Source of the DNA: Mesostigma viride
Lineage: Eukaryota > Streptophyta > Mesostigmatophyceae > Mesostigmatales > Mesostigmataceae
Reading direction: 5' to 3'
Assembly: GCA_009746045.1 (NCBI GenBank)
Contig: RPFO01002046.1
Location: 41,105-105,104, forward strand
DNA length: 64,000 nt
Of the stretch, positions 45,324 through 55,151 are shown in pieces; the first letter of the stretch is position 1; each line of letters starts with the position of its first letter. The position numbers and the translations under genes were made by a program. The notes beneath the pieces were generated by a model. That model saw nothing but the letters and a program-made list of their open reading frames with translations, was not told where the DNA came from and ran no database searches.

Positions 45324-46817
45324 CTACAGCTCGCCCACGGGCGTGTACGAGAACAGCGCCGTCGCCTTGTCCCGCAAGTTAGCCACCCTATTCTGAATAG
45401 CGGCAGCACCAGAGCGACCCGCGGAAGCGCAAGCCCGCACCACAGTGCTCCTCGCGAAGAAGCTGAACTCCCTCGCCATCGTAGCGTAGTCCCGCCGGCG
45501 GTCCTCGGGCACCAGAGGAAGCAAGTCCCTCAAGACGTGCTCGTTCAGAGTCGCCAGAGCCAGCGCCTGCGTGCGCAACGCCGCGCGCTGGTCGATGCGA
45601 GCCGCCATCTCCGGAGACGAGGGCGCGATCTTGGCCAGGCAGGCGTCCACCGCGTCCCTCTCGGCCCTGACCGCCTTGCAGGTCCCCGCCAGCACGCACG
45701 GCTGCCTCCACCCCTCCTCGATCTGGGCGTTGCGGATGTTCCTCCAGATGGCCTCCTGCTCCTTGTCCTCGGCCTTGTCGAGCGGCACCTTGGTGGGCAT
45801 CTGCCCCCAGCACTTGGCGGGCGTGACCACCACGAGGGGGTAGACGAGCTTGGCCTCCTGCTCCGGGTCGATGTTCTCCACGCGCGCGGGCTTCCTGTCC
45901 TCCCCGGGCAGCAGGAGGAGCCTGTCGACCTTGTGCTGCTCGCCCGCCGGCGTGGGGAAGACCCTGGCTGCCGGGTTCCTCGTGAGCAGCGCCCTGACCT
46001 GCGCGGAGTGCTGCCTGGGCGCGTGAACGGGCACGTCCCTGTTGATGAGCACGTGGTTGGGGAGGATCTGCCTCGGCTGCTGCGGCTGCTGCGGCTGCGG
46101 CTGCGGCTGTGCGAGGACGGGGCTTCTGGCGGCCATGGCGGTCGCGGCGACTTGCATCCTGGCGAGGTTCTGCATCCCCTGCGCGAAGAGCTTGACTGGC
46201 GGCAGGAGCGGGGGCCCCGCGGGCCTGGGCACGACTTGGGGCAGCTTGGGCACGCCCACGACGGTCTGCGGGTTGCAGGGCACGCCCACGGCGACGGAGA
46301 TGACCGTCTTCGCTCTCTTTGCCGCCACCACCGCGGGCACGATGCGGTAAACGAGCTCCTTCCTCCCGTCCGGGTGCACGACCTCCATGGTGACGGCTCC
46401 CTCCGGCAGCGAGAGGATGGGCGTGGGCGCAGGGGCCTGCGAAAGGGCTGGCGAAAGGGCCGGGGCGGGCAAAGGCGCGGGCGCCATCTCCAGGGGTCGT
46501 TTTGGCCTCTGCGCGTTGAGGTTGACGTTGGCGTTTGCCTGCGTCTGCGTCTGCGGCTGCGTCTGCGTCTGCGTGGGCGCGGGCGTGGGCGCGGGCGTCC
46601 GCTTGTTGTTGTTGTTGTTTGCAGCCCCCGTGCCCGCCTGGACCGCCTTGATGACCTCGGGCACGATTTTGAGCGTGGCGAGCGCGGTGGCGGCCTCCTT
46701 CTCGTCGTCAGAGAGGTTCAGAGAGTGCATTTCCGGGATCGCAAGGAGTGCCTGATCCTTAGCCTTAGTCTGAGCCTGAGCCTGAGCGGCCTCGCACAAA
46801 ACGGAGAAGGCGTCCAT
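45324..46817 (-). CDS. Ala/Pro/Gln-rich protein with helical C-terminus (497 aa)
   Basis: It starts MDAFSVLCEAAQAQAQTK. Residues 70-145 are low complexity (NNNNNKRTPAPTPAPTQTQT and Pro/Ala runs), and Pro/Val-rich linkers follow. From about residue 320 the protein is helical, Ala/Arg-rich (EQEAIRN-type helices, EFSFFARSTVVRACASAG). The leader carries CCATAGCCA (minus strand, about 46838-46846) about 20-30 nt before the ATG. Function unknown; it could be a virion scaffold or transcription factor. It shares a bidirectional promoter with the 47306 gene. The frame is whole. Confidence 0.6.
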   Translation of the reverse strand: MDAFSVLCEAAQAQAQTKAKDQALLAIPEMHSLNLSDDEKEAATALATLKIVPEVIKAVQAGTGAANNNNNKRTPAPTPAPTQTQTQPQTQTQANANVNLNAQRPKRPLEMAPAPLPAPALSPALSQAPAPTPILSLPEGAVTMEVVHPDGRKELVYRIVPAVVAAKRAKTVISVAVGVPCNPQTVVGVPKLPQVVPRPAGPPLLPPVKLFAQGMQNLARMQVAATAMAARSPVLAQPQPQPQQPQQPRQILPNHVLINRDVPVHAPRQHSAQVRALLTRNPAARVFPTPAGEQHKVDRLLLLPGEDRKPARVENIDPEQEAKLVYPLVVVTPAKCWGQMPTKVPLDKAEDKEQEAIWRNIRNAQIEEGWRQPCVLAGTCKAVRAERDAVDACLAKIAPSSPEMAARIDQRAALRTQALALATLNEHVLRDLLPLVPEDRRRDYATMAREFSFFARSTVVRACASAGRSGAAAIQNRVANLRDKATALFSYTPVGEL

Positions 46818-47305
46818 GTCTGTTGTGTAGGAGTGTTGGCTATGGCTGTTCGTGTGTGCGTGTGCGTCTGTGCGTGTTCCTTGCGCGTTGGAGTGTTTTT
46901 GTCCTTTCCCGTGGGTCTCGCGTGTGGTGGCTGGACCAATGGGCGCTCGGCGCGCGGTGGTCGTAACGGTCTTTCTGCCCCGCGTCCCGGCCTGTCCAAT
47001 GGGCGTGCACGGGATCTCGTAACCGCCTGCGCGTGTCGTGTCCGTTCCGTCCTTCTCGGTCTACGAGTGGCGGCTGGCGGCCGGTGGTGACGCACGGGAT
47101 CTCTTTCCGGATCCGCTGACAAGATCTCGTGGCGGGCCGCGGGAATCTTCTAGAAGTTTCCAGCGGGCGCGACGCCATCCGTTTTCGTCCAATGGGAGCG
47201 CACGGGAATCGAGGCCGGTCCGCGTAGAAAGTGCGTGGTCCCCTCGGACTTGGCCATCTCACTCACGCATCACAGCTATCGTTCTTCCTTGCTTTCTTTC
47301 TGGCT
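46818..47305. promoter_or_regulatory. Bidirectional promoter with CCAAT boxes and a heat-shock element
   Basis: The 488-bp gap between divergent genes holds three CCAAT boxes on the plus strand (46936-46940, 46996-47000, 47189-47193) within similar CCAATGGG blocks, followed by GCACGGGA-type words. One perfect four-unit heat-shock element lies at 47143-47160. The CCATAGCCA motif on the minus strand sits in the leader of the 46817 gene. Confidence 0.55.
47143..47160. promoter_or_regulatory. Heat-shock element, four alternating GAA/TTC units
   Basis: GAAtcTTCtaGAAgtTTC fits the nGAAnnTTCnnGAAnnTTCn consensus in all four units. This array is strongly associated with eukaryotic heat-shock factor binding. 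It lies about 145 nt before the plus-strand ATG at 47306. Confidence 0.6.
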
Positions 47306-48205
47306 ATGGCTTCCTCCGCCCGTTTCCTGTATTGCAACAAGTGCAACCTGGCGTTCCCCGAGTCTTATTTCGTGTCCGCCCGCTTGGCGAACGGGTTCAC
47401 GCTGGCGTGCCTTTCTTGCCGCGAAACTCAGAACAAGCAGGCCCGCCTTCGCAAGGCCCGCGCGAAGGAGATGCAGCGGGACGAGGAGGAGGACTACGAG
47501 AACGTGCCCTCCTTCAGCTACAGCTCCTCTGAGGGCGGCTCCTCCGAGAAAGGGGATCAGGAGGAGGAGGTTTCCTCTGTTGTGGCCGCTGACGCCGTTT
47601 CCGAGTCGTCTTCTGACGCTGAGTCGGAGCCGGCTCGCCTCCCTTCTCCTCGCACTCCGTGCGCCCCTTGCATGCCGGCTCCTTTCCGCCGCTGCCTTCG
47701 CGTGAAGGGCAAGAACCCGCACCTGCGCCCTCACGACGGGATGGGCGCTCGCGTGAAGGACAGCTCTCGCCGCGAGTTGCGCGGCTGCCGTCGCCGTCTG
47801 TCTCCCTACTTCCGCGGTTCTCCTCCCAAGTCTTCGGAGGCGCACGTGCAGGACGACGAGGTGCTCGGTTGGGGCGCCTTCGAGGGTCCCGTGAAGGATC
47901 TTTTGAGCGAGTCCCGCATCCAGCGCAGCGACCGCGAGATCCGCGAGGCTATCGATCTGATGGCCGCCGAGGAGGAGAAGTCTCTCGCTCCCGCCCCCGC
48001 TCCTTGCGCTCTGGAGGAGGAGGATATGTTTTCGGCGATGGGCCCCTTCCGCGTGGAGGACATGGACCTGGACCTGGACTTGGAGCGTCTGGGCGAGGAC
48101 CTTTTCTGCGACTTCCGTTTGGGCGCTCTTTCCTTGGAGGACATTGCTGGGCTCGAGAAGGTGGAGAAGGAGCGTTGGTTCCTCCCCTTCGAGCTGAAGA
48201 ATTGA
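47306..48205 (+). CDS. Zinc-binding acidic protein (299 aa)
   Basis: The ATG at 47306 gives MASSARFLYCNKCNLAFP. The finger is C-x2-C (YCNKC) and, after about 23 residues, C-x2-C (ACLSCRE). The body is Ser/Glu/Pro-rich and disordered, with a basic stretch (RGCRRRLSPYFRGSPP). The C-terminal part is acidic with Leu/Phe/Trp (MDLDLDLERLGEDLF), resembling an activation domain. A transcription-factor-like role is a fair guess, unproven. AATAAA follows about 50 nt after the stop. No break is seen. Confidence 0.6.
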   Translation: MASSARFLYCNKCNLAFPESYFVSARLANGFTLACLSCRETQNKQARLRKARAKEMQRDEEEDYENVPSFSYSSSEGGSSEKGDQEEEVSSVVAADAVSESSSDAESEPARLPSPRTPCAPCMPAPFRRCLRVKGKNPHLRPHDGMGARVKDSSRRELRGCRRRLSPYFRGSPPKSSEAHVQDDEVLGWGAFEGPVKDLLSESRIQRSDREIREAIDLMAAEEEKSLAPAPAPCALEEEDMFSAMGPFRVEDMDLDLDLERLGEDLFCDFRLGALSLEDIAGLEKVEKERWFLPFELKN

Positions 48206-48416
48206 AGTCCTCGGGCCGTTGTTTTGCCCTTTCCACGGGGCTTGCTTGCCCCCATGTATGATAATAAAGTACATTTCCTCCCATTTGATTGGCTCCAACT
48301 CATGTGCACTAGGTAGTTCCGCGGCCTCGCGTATCTGTACTAGGAACTTGCTACACCCGCCAAATCCGAGCGATCCGATTGGCTGCTAGTAGACGTACTT
48401 GGAGTATCTACCAATA

Positions 48417-48890
48417 GGGATAGCATCACCAGCATCACCACTTTGACTCATTTCACACGGGAATGGTGATGGTGACGCTGGTGATGCTGATTTTTACGTT
48501 TCGGAAATAGTGGAGACCATTTTATTCTATGGGAAAGTTGCACTCAATTTTATGGTCAGCGATGGAGTATAAATTATATGACCGTTGCATTCAAAATTTT
48601 ATGGTCAGCGATGGAGTATAATTTATATGACCGTTGCATTCAAAATTTTATGGTCAGCGATGGAGTATAATTTATATGACCGTTGCATTCAAAATTTTAT
48701 GGTCAGCGACAGAATATTAATTCTGGCATATGTCATCACGAAATGGAATTGGATTGAAATATGATACACTTCTCCCATAGAATAAAATGGTCTCCACTAT
48801 TTCCGAAACGCAAAAATCAGCATCACCAGCGTCACCATCACCATTCCCGTGTAAAACCCTGAACAATGGTGATGCTGGTGATGCTATCCC
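48417..48890. mobile_element. MITE-like element with long terminal inverted repeats
   Basis: The outer 24 bp (GGGATAGCATCACC...) are perfect inverted repeats flanked by TA on both sides (48415-48416 and 48891-48892). That target duplication is typical of Tc1/mariner. Inside lies a second inverted block of about 80 bp (ACGGGAATGGTGATGG... with its complement) and a core of 49-bp tandem repeats. It has no coding capacity, so it is non-autonomous. Confidence 0.75.
48553..48709 (+). repeat. 49-bp tandem repeats, about 3.2 copies
   Basis: The units start at 48553, 48602, 48651 and 48700 with TGGTCAGCGA, and contain GGAGTATAA and ATATGACCGTTGC. Period 49 bp; the last copy is partial. They form the core of the MITE. 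Confidence 0.85.
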
Positions 48891-48961
48891 TACTGGATAA
48901 TACTTCAAGTATCTAAACAACGTCCAATCAGAATACGCCATTAAAACCTCTTGCCCCATGG

Positions 48962-49624
48962 CTAGGAGATGCTAGCAGATGTCTTATCAGTAGCAACCAC
49001 TGGGAACGCTGCAACTGTCCTTTTACGCTGCGGCTTCTCAAGGACTTGGCGTTCTTCAGCGGACTTGCGCAGCCGCATCTTTCGTTTCAGGACCTCCTGT
49101 TCTGACCGCGGCGGCCTCGTGCGCCTCCAAGCGGGGTAGACGTTCCTGTGGTGCAGTTTCTTCAGCGTCTCCTCCACCGACTGCGAAGGGCCCCGCTCGG
49201 TGTACATGTGATCGATGTACCACTCTTTGCCGTAGGTTTCCCACGCCATCCCCCCCTCGAACCGGTCCTCCAAGTGGCGGATCAAGCCCGGCATGTCGAT
49301 CCCCAGCGCATCTCGCACCTCGTCCCTGCTGAAAACGCCGAGTCGTTTGGTGGCGCACAGAAACAGGTGCTCGAAGACGACTGTCTCGGGATTGCACACG
49401 ATGCATTCGTCTCTGTGAACTTTCGGGTGTAGCTCGCAACCCTCGATGGCGCACTCGGAACAAGGTGTGGCGAATCCGTGGGGGCACGCGTCTTTACGGA
49501 TATACTCGCACTGGCCGATGCCGCAAACTTTGCACGCGTACTTGGCCTCGTGGTCACACACGTATTTCGCTGTTTGAGCCCAGGAGCTCCCCCACTCGGG
49601 GTTACTCTTCCTCGAGGAAGCCAT
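48962..49624 (-). CDS. HNH-like endonuclease with Cys-rich N-terminus (220 aa)
   Basis: The ATG at 49624 gives MASSRKSNPEWGSSW. The first 85 residues are Cys/His-rich (CKVCGIGQCEY, CPHGFATPCSECAIEGCELH, CIVCNPE). From about residue 125 it has MAWETYGKEWYIDHMY and then KKLHHRNVYPAWRR. This fits the phage and giant-virus HNH pattern (W..YG..W.IDH... then H..N..P.W). Such enzymes nick or cut DNA with a beta-beta-alpha metal fold. Gene control, homing or anti-competitor activity are possibilities. The tail is basic. It shares a bidirectional promoter with the 50119 gene. Confidence 0.6.
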   Translation of the reverse strand: MASSRKSNPEWGSSWAQTAKYVCDHEAKYACKVCGIGQCEYIRKDACPHGFATPCSECAIEGCELHPKVHRDECIVCNPETVVFEHLFLCATKRLGVFSRDEVRDALGIDMPGLIRHLEDRFEGGMAWETYGKEWYIDHMYTERGPSQSVEETLKKLHHRNVYPAWRRTRPPRSEQEVLKRKMRLRKSAEERQVLEKPQRKRTVAAFPVVATDKTSASIS

Positions 49625-50118
49625 GGCGTCTCTCTCTCTCTCGCTCTCACTATCTCTGTCCCCCTCCCCTTTCATGCCCGGAGAAAGGGACGCGCGCCTT
49701 CGCCAGCCTTCCAGAAACGCCTCTGCCGGTAGTATCCGCCAATAGAAACGCGAGGAATGCGACCCCGTGAGTCGCCACGCGGAACCTCCTAGAAGCGCGC
49801 GCCGACAGCGGGTCGTTCGGACCCAGCGAGCCACCGTGGACGCGCCGCGCCAAAAGGCCCGTGAGTCAGCACGAGGAACTTTCTAGAAGCGCCGCGCCGG
49901 ACGCGGCCTTTCCGGTCCCGTGAGTCAGCACGCGGAACCGGACCGGAGTTTCTAGAAGCGCCGCGCCGGACGCGGCCCACCCGTGGATGGACCAATCCCG
50001 TGCGTCCGCCGCCACCCGTGGAAAATCACAAAGACTGTGGACAGCCACGGGGAAGCCATCTCACGCAAGACCAACCAGCGAGCCAGAAAACAAACGCCTT
50101 CTCTTTTCACGACATAGC
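49625..50118. promoter_or_regulatory. Bidirectional promoter with heat-shock-like repeats and CCAAT boxes
   Basis: About 490 bp between divergent genes. Three related blocks (about 49760-49800, 49860-49910, 49919-49980) share CCCGTGAGTC and a TCTAGAAGC core. The middle one, GAActTTCtaGAA at 49876-49888, fits the heat-shock consensus over three units. CCAAT boxes are at 49739-49743 and 49992-49996. A CT-rich tract lies in the leader of the minus-strand gene. Confidence 0.55.
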
Positions 50119-51228
50119 CATGGCCATCACCACGCGCTCCATGGCCTCCATGCGCAGGCGCTCCTCGCGCAAGCCGGTGCCAAAGCTGCGAGACGGATTC
50201 GTGCAGTTCATGGTGGGCGCCCACCTGGCCAGGAAGCAAGCGCCCCTCCGCAAGCGCAAAGCCGTCAAGGGATGCCGCCTCCGCTGCTGCGACCCCAACG
50301 CCGTCCTCTGCCCCTCCTCGCCTCTGCCGGAGGAGCGCGAGTACGGCATCACCGACCTGGTCCCCGACCCTGACGAGTCCGTGGCCCCCTTCGACTACGA
50401 GCAGGCCGTCAGAGACCACTACCCCTGCGACAAGTGCCACCAAAAGGGCCCGGACAGCATCTTGATGCGACACAACCCCAGGAACAAGATGGGCTCCATG
50501 GACGACATCCTCTGCGAGGAGTGCCTCGTCTCCTGCATCAGCATCATCATGGACGAGGGCAGGGACTCCGAGTACCGCAAGAAGTACATGTCCCAGTGGA
50601 TCAGGGTGCCCGTGCCCAAGCCGGAAACCAGCCGCCCGCTCGTCCCGCTGGAACAAGGGGGCAGTACAGGTGCCGCGAGTGCAAGACCATGCCAAACAAG
50701 GTCGCCTTCCGCGTCCTGCACAAGGAGGGGGACACCGAGCCAGGGATCTACTGCGAGCCCTGCGTCAACAGGCAGGTCGTGGCCATCATGCGCAAAGGAA
50801 ACCACCAGGACTTCGACCCCATGGTCGCCAGCTGCGAGGACGTCCTGCGCCGCTTCAAGCTGGACGAGGACTTGGCGCGCATCTGCTCCTCCCTCGCCCC
50901 CTCCTACAACTTCCCCTACTACGACCAGTGGCCGCCCGCGAGGTGCGAGAGCTGCAAGCGCGAGTTCGAGCACCACGCCATGTCCGCCTACATGATGTAC
51001 ATCCCTCAGGAGGGCACCATGGGCGTGGCCTGCCACTTCTGCGCCAGGAACGTGCACAGGAAGGCCCTCATCAAGTTCGACGGATACAGCTTCGACAACC
51101 GCTTCAAGGCGTGGTACCAGGACGGAGAAAACAACAAGCTATCCGGGTTCGTAGCGCCCCTCACGGACATCACCACCCTCCTGGGCGTGCACGCCATCGG
51201 CGCCCCTGTGCCGGTCGACTACGATTAA
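50119..51228 (+). pseudogene. Cys-rich zinc-binding protein, broken
   Basis: The ATG at 50119 gives MAITTRSMASMRRRSSRKP. Several C-x2-C pairs are spread through it (YPCDKC, LCEEC, CRECK, YCEPC, RCESCK, CHFCA), so it would bind two or three zinc ions. The C-terminus ends VPVDYD. The gene reads in two frames, so about one break. It belongs in style with the other Cys-rich genes of this half. The leader ends CATAGCC, close to the CCATAGCCA motif. Confidence 0.5.
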
Positions 51229-51757
51229 ACAGCCTCATTGTATCAGTAGCCACAAGTGCACACATAGCCCAGCCCTCATCAATAGACAAGTCTCTGCCTG
51301 TAAATTATTAACTTGTAATGAAAAAACGATTCGTGCATGCCCACATCTCATGCAGTGCCACGGGACTTAGAAAAATCCCGTGGCACACAAAAGATAGGGG
51401 GGAACATGGGGTCACCCTCGCGGAGCGTAGTAAGGGCCCGCAGGTGTGTTGACACGGGAAAATGGGGTTTACCCCCTTACTACAAAAACCCAAGGTGACC
51501 CCAAGGGTGGGCACCTGGGACACATGGATCCACGGGAAAATCATCACAAGTGGCCAGGGTGTGACAGTAGCCAGCCTAACATCACAATCCCGTGGGGGTG
51601 CATGGACATGTGTGCAATCCATTCATTATTATTCATAATAAAATCCAAGTACACATTGTGATGCCATGAAATGACTCAATGATGCAAACAGTGTCCATTG
51701 CTTTATTCATTTATTCAAAAACAGCTGTCCTTCATGAACTGTCAAGCCACCAAATGT
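51229..51757. other. Intergenic, palindrome boundary
   Basis: No gene. It holds the left edge of the long inverted repeat (51,479) and a few AT-rich words with AATAAA near 51640. The part from 51479 onward is matched by the right arm. Confidence 0.55.
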
Positions 51758-52757
51758 CTACGTCTTCTTCTGGGCGGCCTGGGCGGCCATGCTCTCTGCG
51801 ATTTGAGCGGGTGTGAACCCCATAGTCGCCATGTGGTTCAACATCCTCTGCAGGGTGTCTAGTCCAGCAGCAACTTGAGCGTTACTAGGGACAGGCTTGC
51901 TCCCTGAACCCTGCCCAGCTGCTGGCTTCTCCTGCCCAGCTGCTGGCTCCTCCACAGGAGTGACAGGTGCAGGCTTCTCCTCCTCGCTGGCGGGTGCAGT
52001 CTTCTTTCCAGCACTGGGTGCAGGCTTCTCCTCAGCACCGGCTGCAGTCTTCTGGGAAGGGACGGGGGTCTTCTTGATAGCGAATGACCTGTCCGCCGGG
52101 CTCGGCGTGATCTTTGTTAGCTTTACGCGTCGTCCCACCGGGGGGACTTCATTGCCCTCTTTGAGGAGGGAGTGGATCCCTCCTCCTTCTTCACCACAAC
52201 CTCCCATTGCATGGGAGGGGCTTCCTCGCCCACATCGACCACCTCCTGTCCCTGGAGACACTCCTCATGCCGGACGTGCTCACGCCATGAATCACGCGCC
52301 ATCTTGGCCGTCACCTTGTTGCCATTGCCGTTTCCAGGGCTCCCTCTGAAATTCTTGAGGAAATCGCGCATGCGCGCGTCATACTGAATATCGATTTTAG
52401 ACATAGGGAGCCATGCCTGTGTCGCATCTGAAAACATGGTCTTGACGTGAAGCGAGCCTGCTTCGAACTTGACTCCAGTAAACCTGTCGATTTTGCCATC
52501 GTCGAACTGCGTCTGAACACGCTCCTCCTCCTCGTCATCCTCATCTGACGAGGAGGAGGAGGAGACGATGTCGGCATGTGTTGCCGCCCCCCCTGGATGG
52601 CCTTGGCCCTAGTGTTTCTCTTCGAAATGTCGTCTACTGTCTCCTGGAGTATATCTCCTACAGCGTGAAATAGAGCGGCGATCGGCAGCCGCTTCGCCTG
52701 CCTCACGTTATCCTTCATAATATCGCTATCCTTCATCGCACCTGGGCTATCGTTCAT
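51758..52757 (-). pseudogene. Palindrome gene 1, left arm, broken
   Basis: The region starts MNDSPGAMKDSDIMKDNV at 52757 and ends MAAQAAQKKT at 51758. It holds a helical N-terminal part, an acidic Ser-rich stretch, a soluble middle (FSDATQAWLPMSKIDIQYDA) and a Pro/Ala/Lys-rich tail (AAGQEKPAAGQGSGSKPVPS). It reads in three frames, with about two breaks in both arms. The C-terminal LNHMATMGFTPAQIAESM is UBA-like, a resemblance only. No other family is recognised. Confidence 0.5.
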
Positions 52758-53303
52758 CGTGTCACTTCTCTTCTCGTTGCTTGATCAATTAATTAATTGC
52801 ACGCATGCACGCCGCCTTTGATTCATTTTGTATATGTTTACCACCCCCAAAATTCGACAATTTGCCAAGTGGGCCGCCAGCCACCCCCTTACAATTCGTT
52901 CCAAGTTCAGAATGTACATTATATACGATTCTGATGCGTGATACTGCATTCGTACGGTGCAAGTACCATATTCTGGCGTCGTACGGTGCAGTATAGGCGC
53001 GGGTCTGAATTCGGCGGTCCCGGACTTGAGAAAATTGCCTAAGTCCCAAACACTAAGGCGTATGGGCCTGCTACCTAAGTGCACAGGCCAAAGTACTTGT
53101 CCAAATTGTAATTAAATTATATATCCATGCAAGGCTTGATAAGCACATTGTTCGTGAATGTTTGCATGCAAAAAACTTTTATTATTTCAATAAAATCATG
53201 AGTAAATATATGAAAATGCACAAGGTCCCACGGGACTTGCCCTATACTGACTACCATGCGTGCTAGTGTACATCACAAATGACAAAGTCCTAGGGACTTG
53301 TCT
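52758..53303. other. Intergenic in left arm
   Basis: AT-rich, with no gene. It holds the spacer between two minus-strand genes and AATAAA on the minus strand near 53180, downstream of the gene that ends at 53304. Confidence 0.55.
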
Positions 53304-54418
53304 CTAGTCCCCCTTCATGGAGCAGGGCCTCATGGAGGGGTTGGAGCCAGACGGGCCAGCTCGAAAACGCTGGGAGGGGTTGGCACCACGGAAGACCTTC
53401 TCCTTCTTCACGACTGGCTCCTCAGAGGTGGGGGGGGAGTCAGCAGGGCGCTTTCCCTTGAGGAAGTCGCTCTTGGGGACCTCCACAACGTCGTCATCGT
53501 CATCCTCCACCTCGATGACCTTGGGGGCCATCTTGGAAGGCGTGGTCTTCACCCTCCTGCAGGTGGGCTCCTCCTCCTCCTCCTCCTCCTCCTCCTCCTT
53601 GACCACAGCCTCCTGGGGCTGCTGCTCCTCCTCCTCCTCGGGATCCCGCTCGAACTGGTACCACGGGTCCTCCGCGTCGTCCAACGGCTCCTCGTCGTCC
53701 TCGTCCTTCTCAGACTCGAGGGCCCCCACCTCAGCGTCAGACTCGTCCTGGATTTCCTGGAGGCGCCTGCGTGCCTCCTCCTGGATCGCCTTCCTCCTCT
53801 CGTCCCTGTCCGCCTTCCTCACTTGCCACTTGAGTGGCATGTTGTAGCGAGGGTCGGACTCGCAGGGGTCCACGGGCCTGGGGATGTTCGGAGCAGTGAA
53901 GACGTTCTCCTCCTTGGAGAAGAAGCAATTGACGCAGAGCTCGCGCTTCCAGTTGGCGTTGGGGAAGAAAGCCCACGGAGCGGTCTCATCCCCGCACTCT
54001 GGGCACTCGGGGGGAAAATCGGCTTGTGGTCGATCTCGTTGTTCTGCAAAGTGGGGCGGGCAGCACAAAAAATGACAAGGGGCAGTGCGTCTTGTTAGAA
54101 TCCACAGGAGGAGTGCAAAAATGCAGCCAAAGTCAGCAAAAAACGCAAGGAAAAGAAGTTTACCTCGAGCATGTGCTCGCAGAGGATGCATTCCGTGTGG
54201 TAGCCACCGATATCCTCGGGGACCTTGCGAAACTTGTCAATGGGGAGCAAGGTATTGCAACAAATGCAAATGGACAGCACTTCTGCGACTGGCTTGTTTT
54301 CCTTGTTCCTTTTTGCGAGAGCTGCGTCAAAAGCGTCGTGGAGCTTGTCTGTCATATCGTGGACTTTGACTCCATTGCCTGGGTAAGCGCGGACTGGGAA
54401 ACGCTTAGTGCGGGCCAT
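53304..54418 (-). CDS. Palindrome gene 2, left arm: zinc-binding protein with intron
   Basis: The first exon starts MARTKRFPVRAYPGNG at 54418 and has C-x2-C (CICCNTL) and C-x2-C (ECILCEHM). A 120-nt intron (54044-54163) has GT...AG ends and a T-rich tract before its acceptor. The second exon has C-x2-C (CPECG) and C-x2-C (CVNCFF), then a charged, acidic tail rich in Glu runs. It looks broken about once. The leader has CCATAGCCA about 45 nt before the ATG, and GGTATAAAAC (a TATA-type box) lies about 100 nt upstream. Confidence 0.6.
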
Positions 54419-55151
54419 TGTGTTTTGGTGCTAAGGGGTTGGTTTTGCTGAGAGCTTTTTGGCTATGGCGGTTTGGCTTGCAGAATGCCCTTGGATGCAA
54501 AGGGGGAAGTGTTTTATACCTTCCCCGTGGATGACGCATGGGACTTGTGAAAAATCCTGTGGTCGCCGCTGTGACAGGCTGGTAACGGCAAAACGGCCGT
54601 GGAAATCCACGCGGTGAAGGCCGCGGGCCGCGTGAATCCGCGGGAAATCTGATACGAAACCGCCTTTCCCGCGTCACGCCACGCTGGACTGGCATGTAAC
54701 CGCCGTTTCCCGCGGCACTCCACGCTGGACAAGTTCAGAAAACCGCCGTTTCCCGCGTCACGCCACGCTGGCCTGGCATGTAACCGCCGTTTCCCGCGGC
54801 ACGCCACGCTGGACCGGCACGTAACGGCCGTTTCCCGCGGCACGCCACGCTAAAATCGTGAAGTAACCGCCACGCCAACTTGTCAGTCCCGAGCCGCGGC
54901 ACGAGAAAACGGAGATCCCGAGATCTTCCAGCGGATTTTTTTGGCGTGATTCCATGTACGGCGTGCTGTCTCACGGGAAATCTCCTGCAAAACGCCTGTT
55001 CAGGCCAATCGCACGGTCACAAATCGCCCAAAAACTTTGAGGCGGAGAAGGGTCTTCGAAGTGTATATGTGCCCAACCACCACGCCTCCACGAGCACTCA
55101 CCACTACACACCGCCATAGCCAAGAAAGCTCACTACATCTCTCAGAACACG
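54419..55151. promoter_or_regulatory. Bidirectional promoter with tandem E2F-like sites, left arm
   Basis: The 733-bp gap between divergent genes holds a 41-43-bp tandem repeat (about 54640-54850). Each unit carries TTTCCCGC, the E2F consensus (TTTSSCGC): 54665-54672, 54706-54713, 54749-54756, 54790-54797 and 54831-54838, plus one inverted copy at 54640-54647. A TATA-type word lies near 54514-54521 for the minus gene. CCATAGCCA precedes both genes. Confidence 0.6.

Larger units (their letters stand above)
48206..48961. other. Intergenic with polyadenylation signal and a MITE
   Basis: AATAAA lies at about 48262. The stretch then holds CCAAT-type words (ATTGG near 48288 and 48378, CCAAT near 48411 and 48926) and the inverted-repeat element at 48417-48890. 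No gene is supported. Confidence 0.6.

Noticed and set aside
45537-47090. Long plus-strand frame (517 aa) rich in Arg/Leu/Gly
   Set aside because: It is antisense to the 45324-46817 gene and crosses the promoter; the composition is that of a shadow frame.
47276-48298. Minus-strand frame (340 aa) opposite the zinc-binding gene
   Set aside because: The plus-strand frame has the Cys motif and an AATAAA after it. The minus reading has no protein-like features.
48553-48709. 49-bp tandem repeats as CRISPR
   Set aside because: Repeats are adjacent with no unique spacers and lie inside a MITE; there are no cas genes.
49625-49660. CT/GA-rich tract as a separate element
   Set aside because: It is a simple low-complexity stretch in the leader of the HNH-like gene. 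A similar GA tract occurs near 38650.
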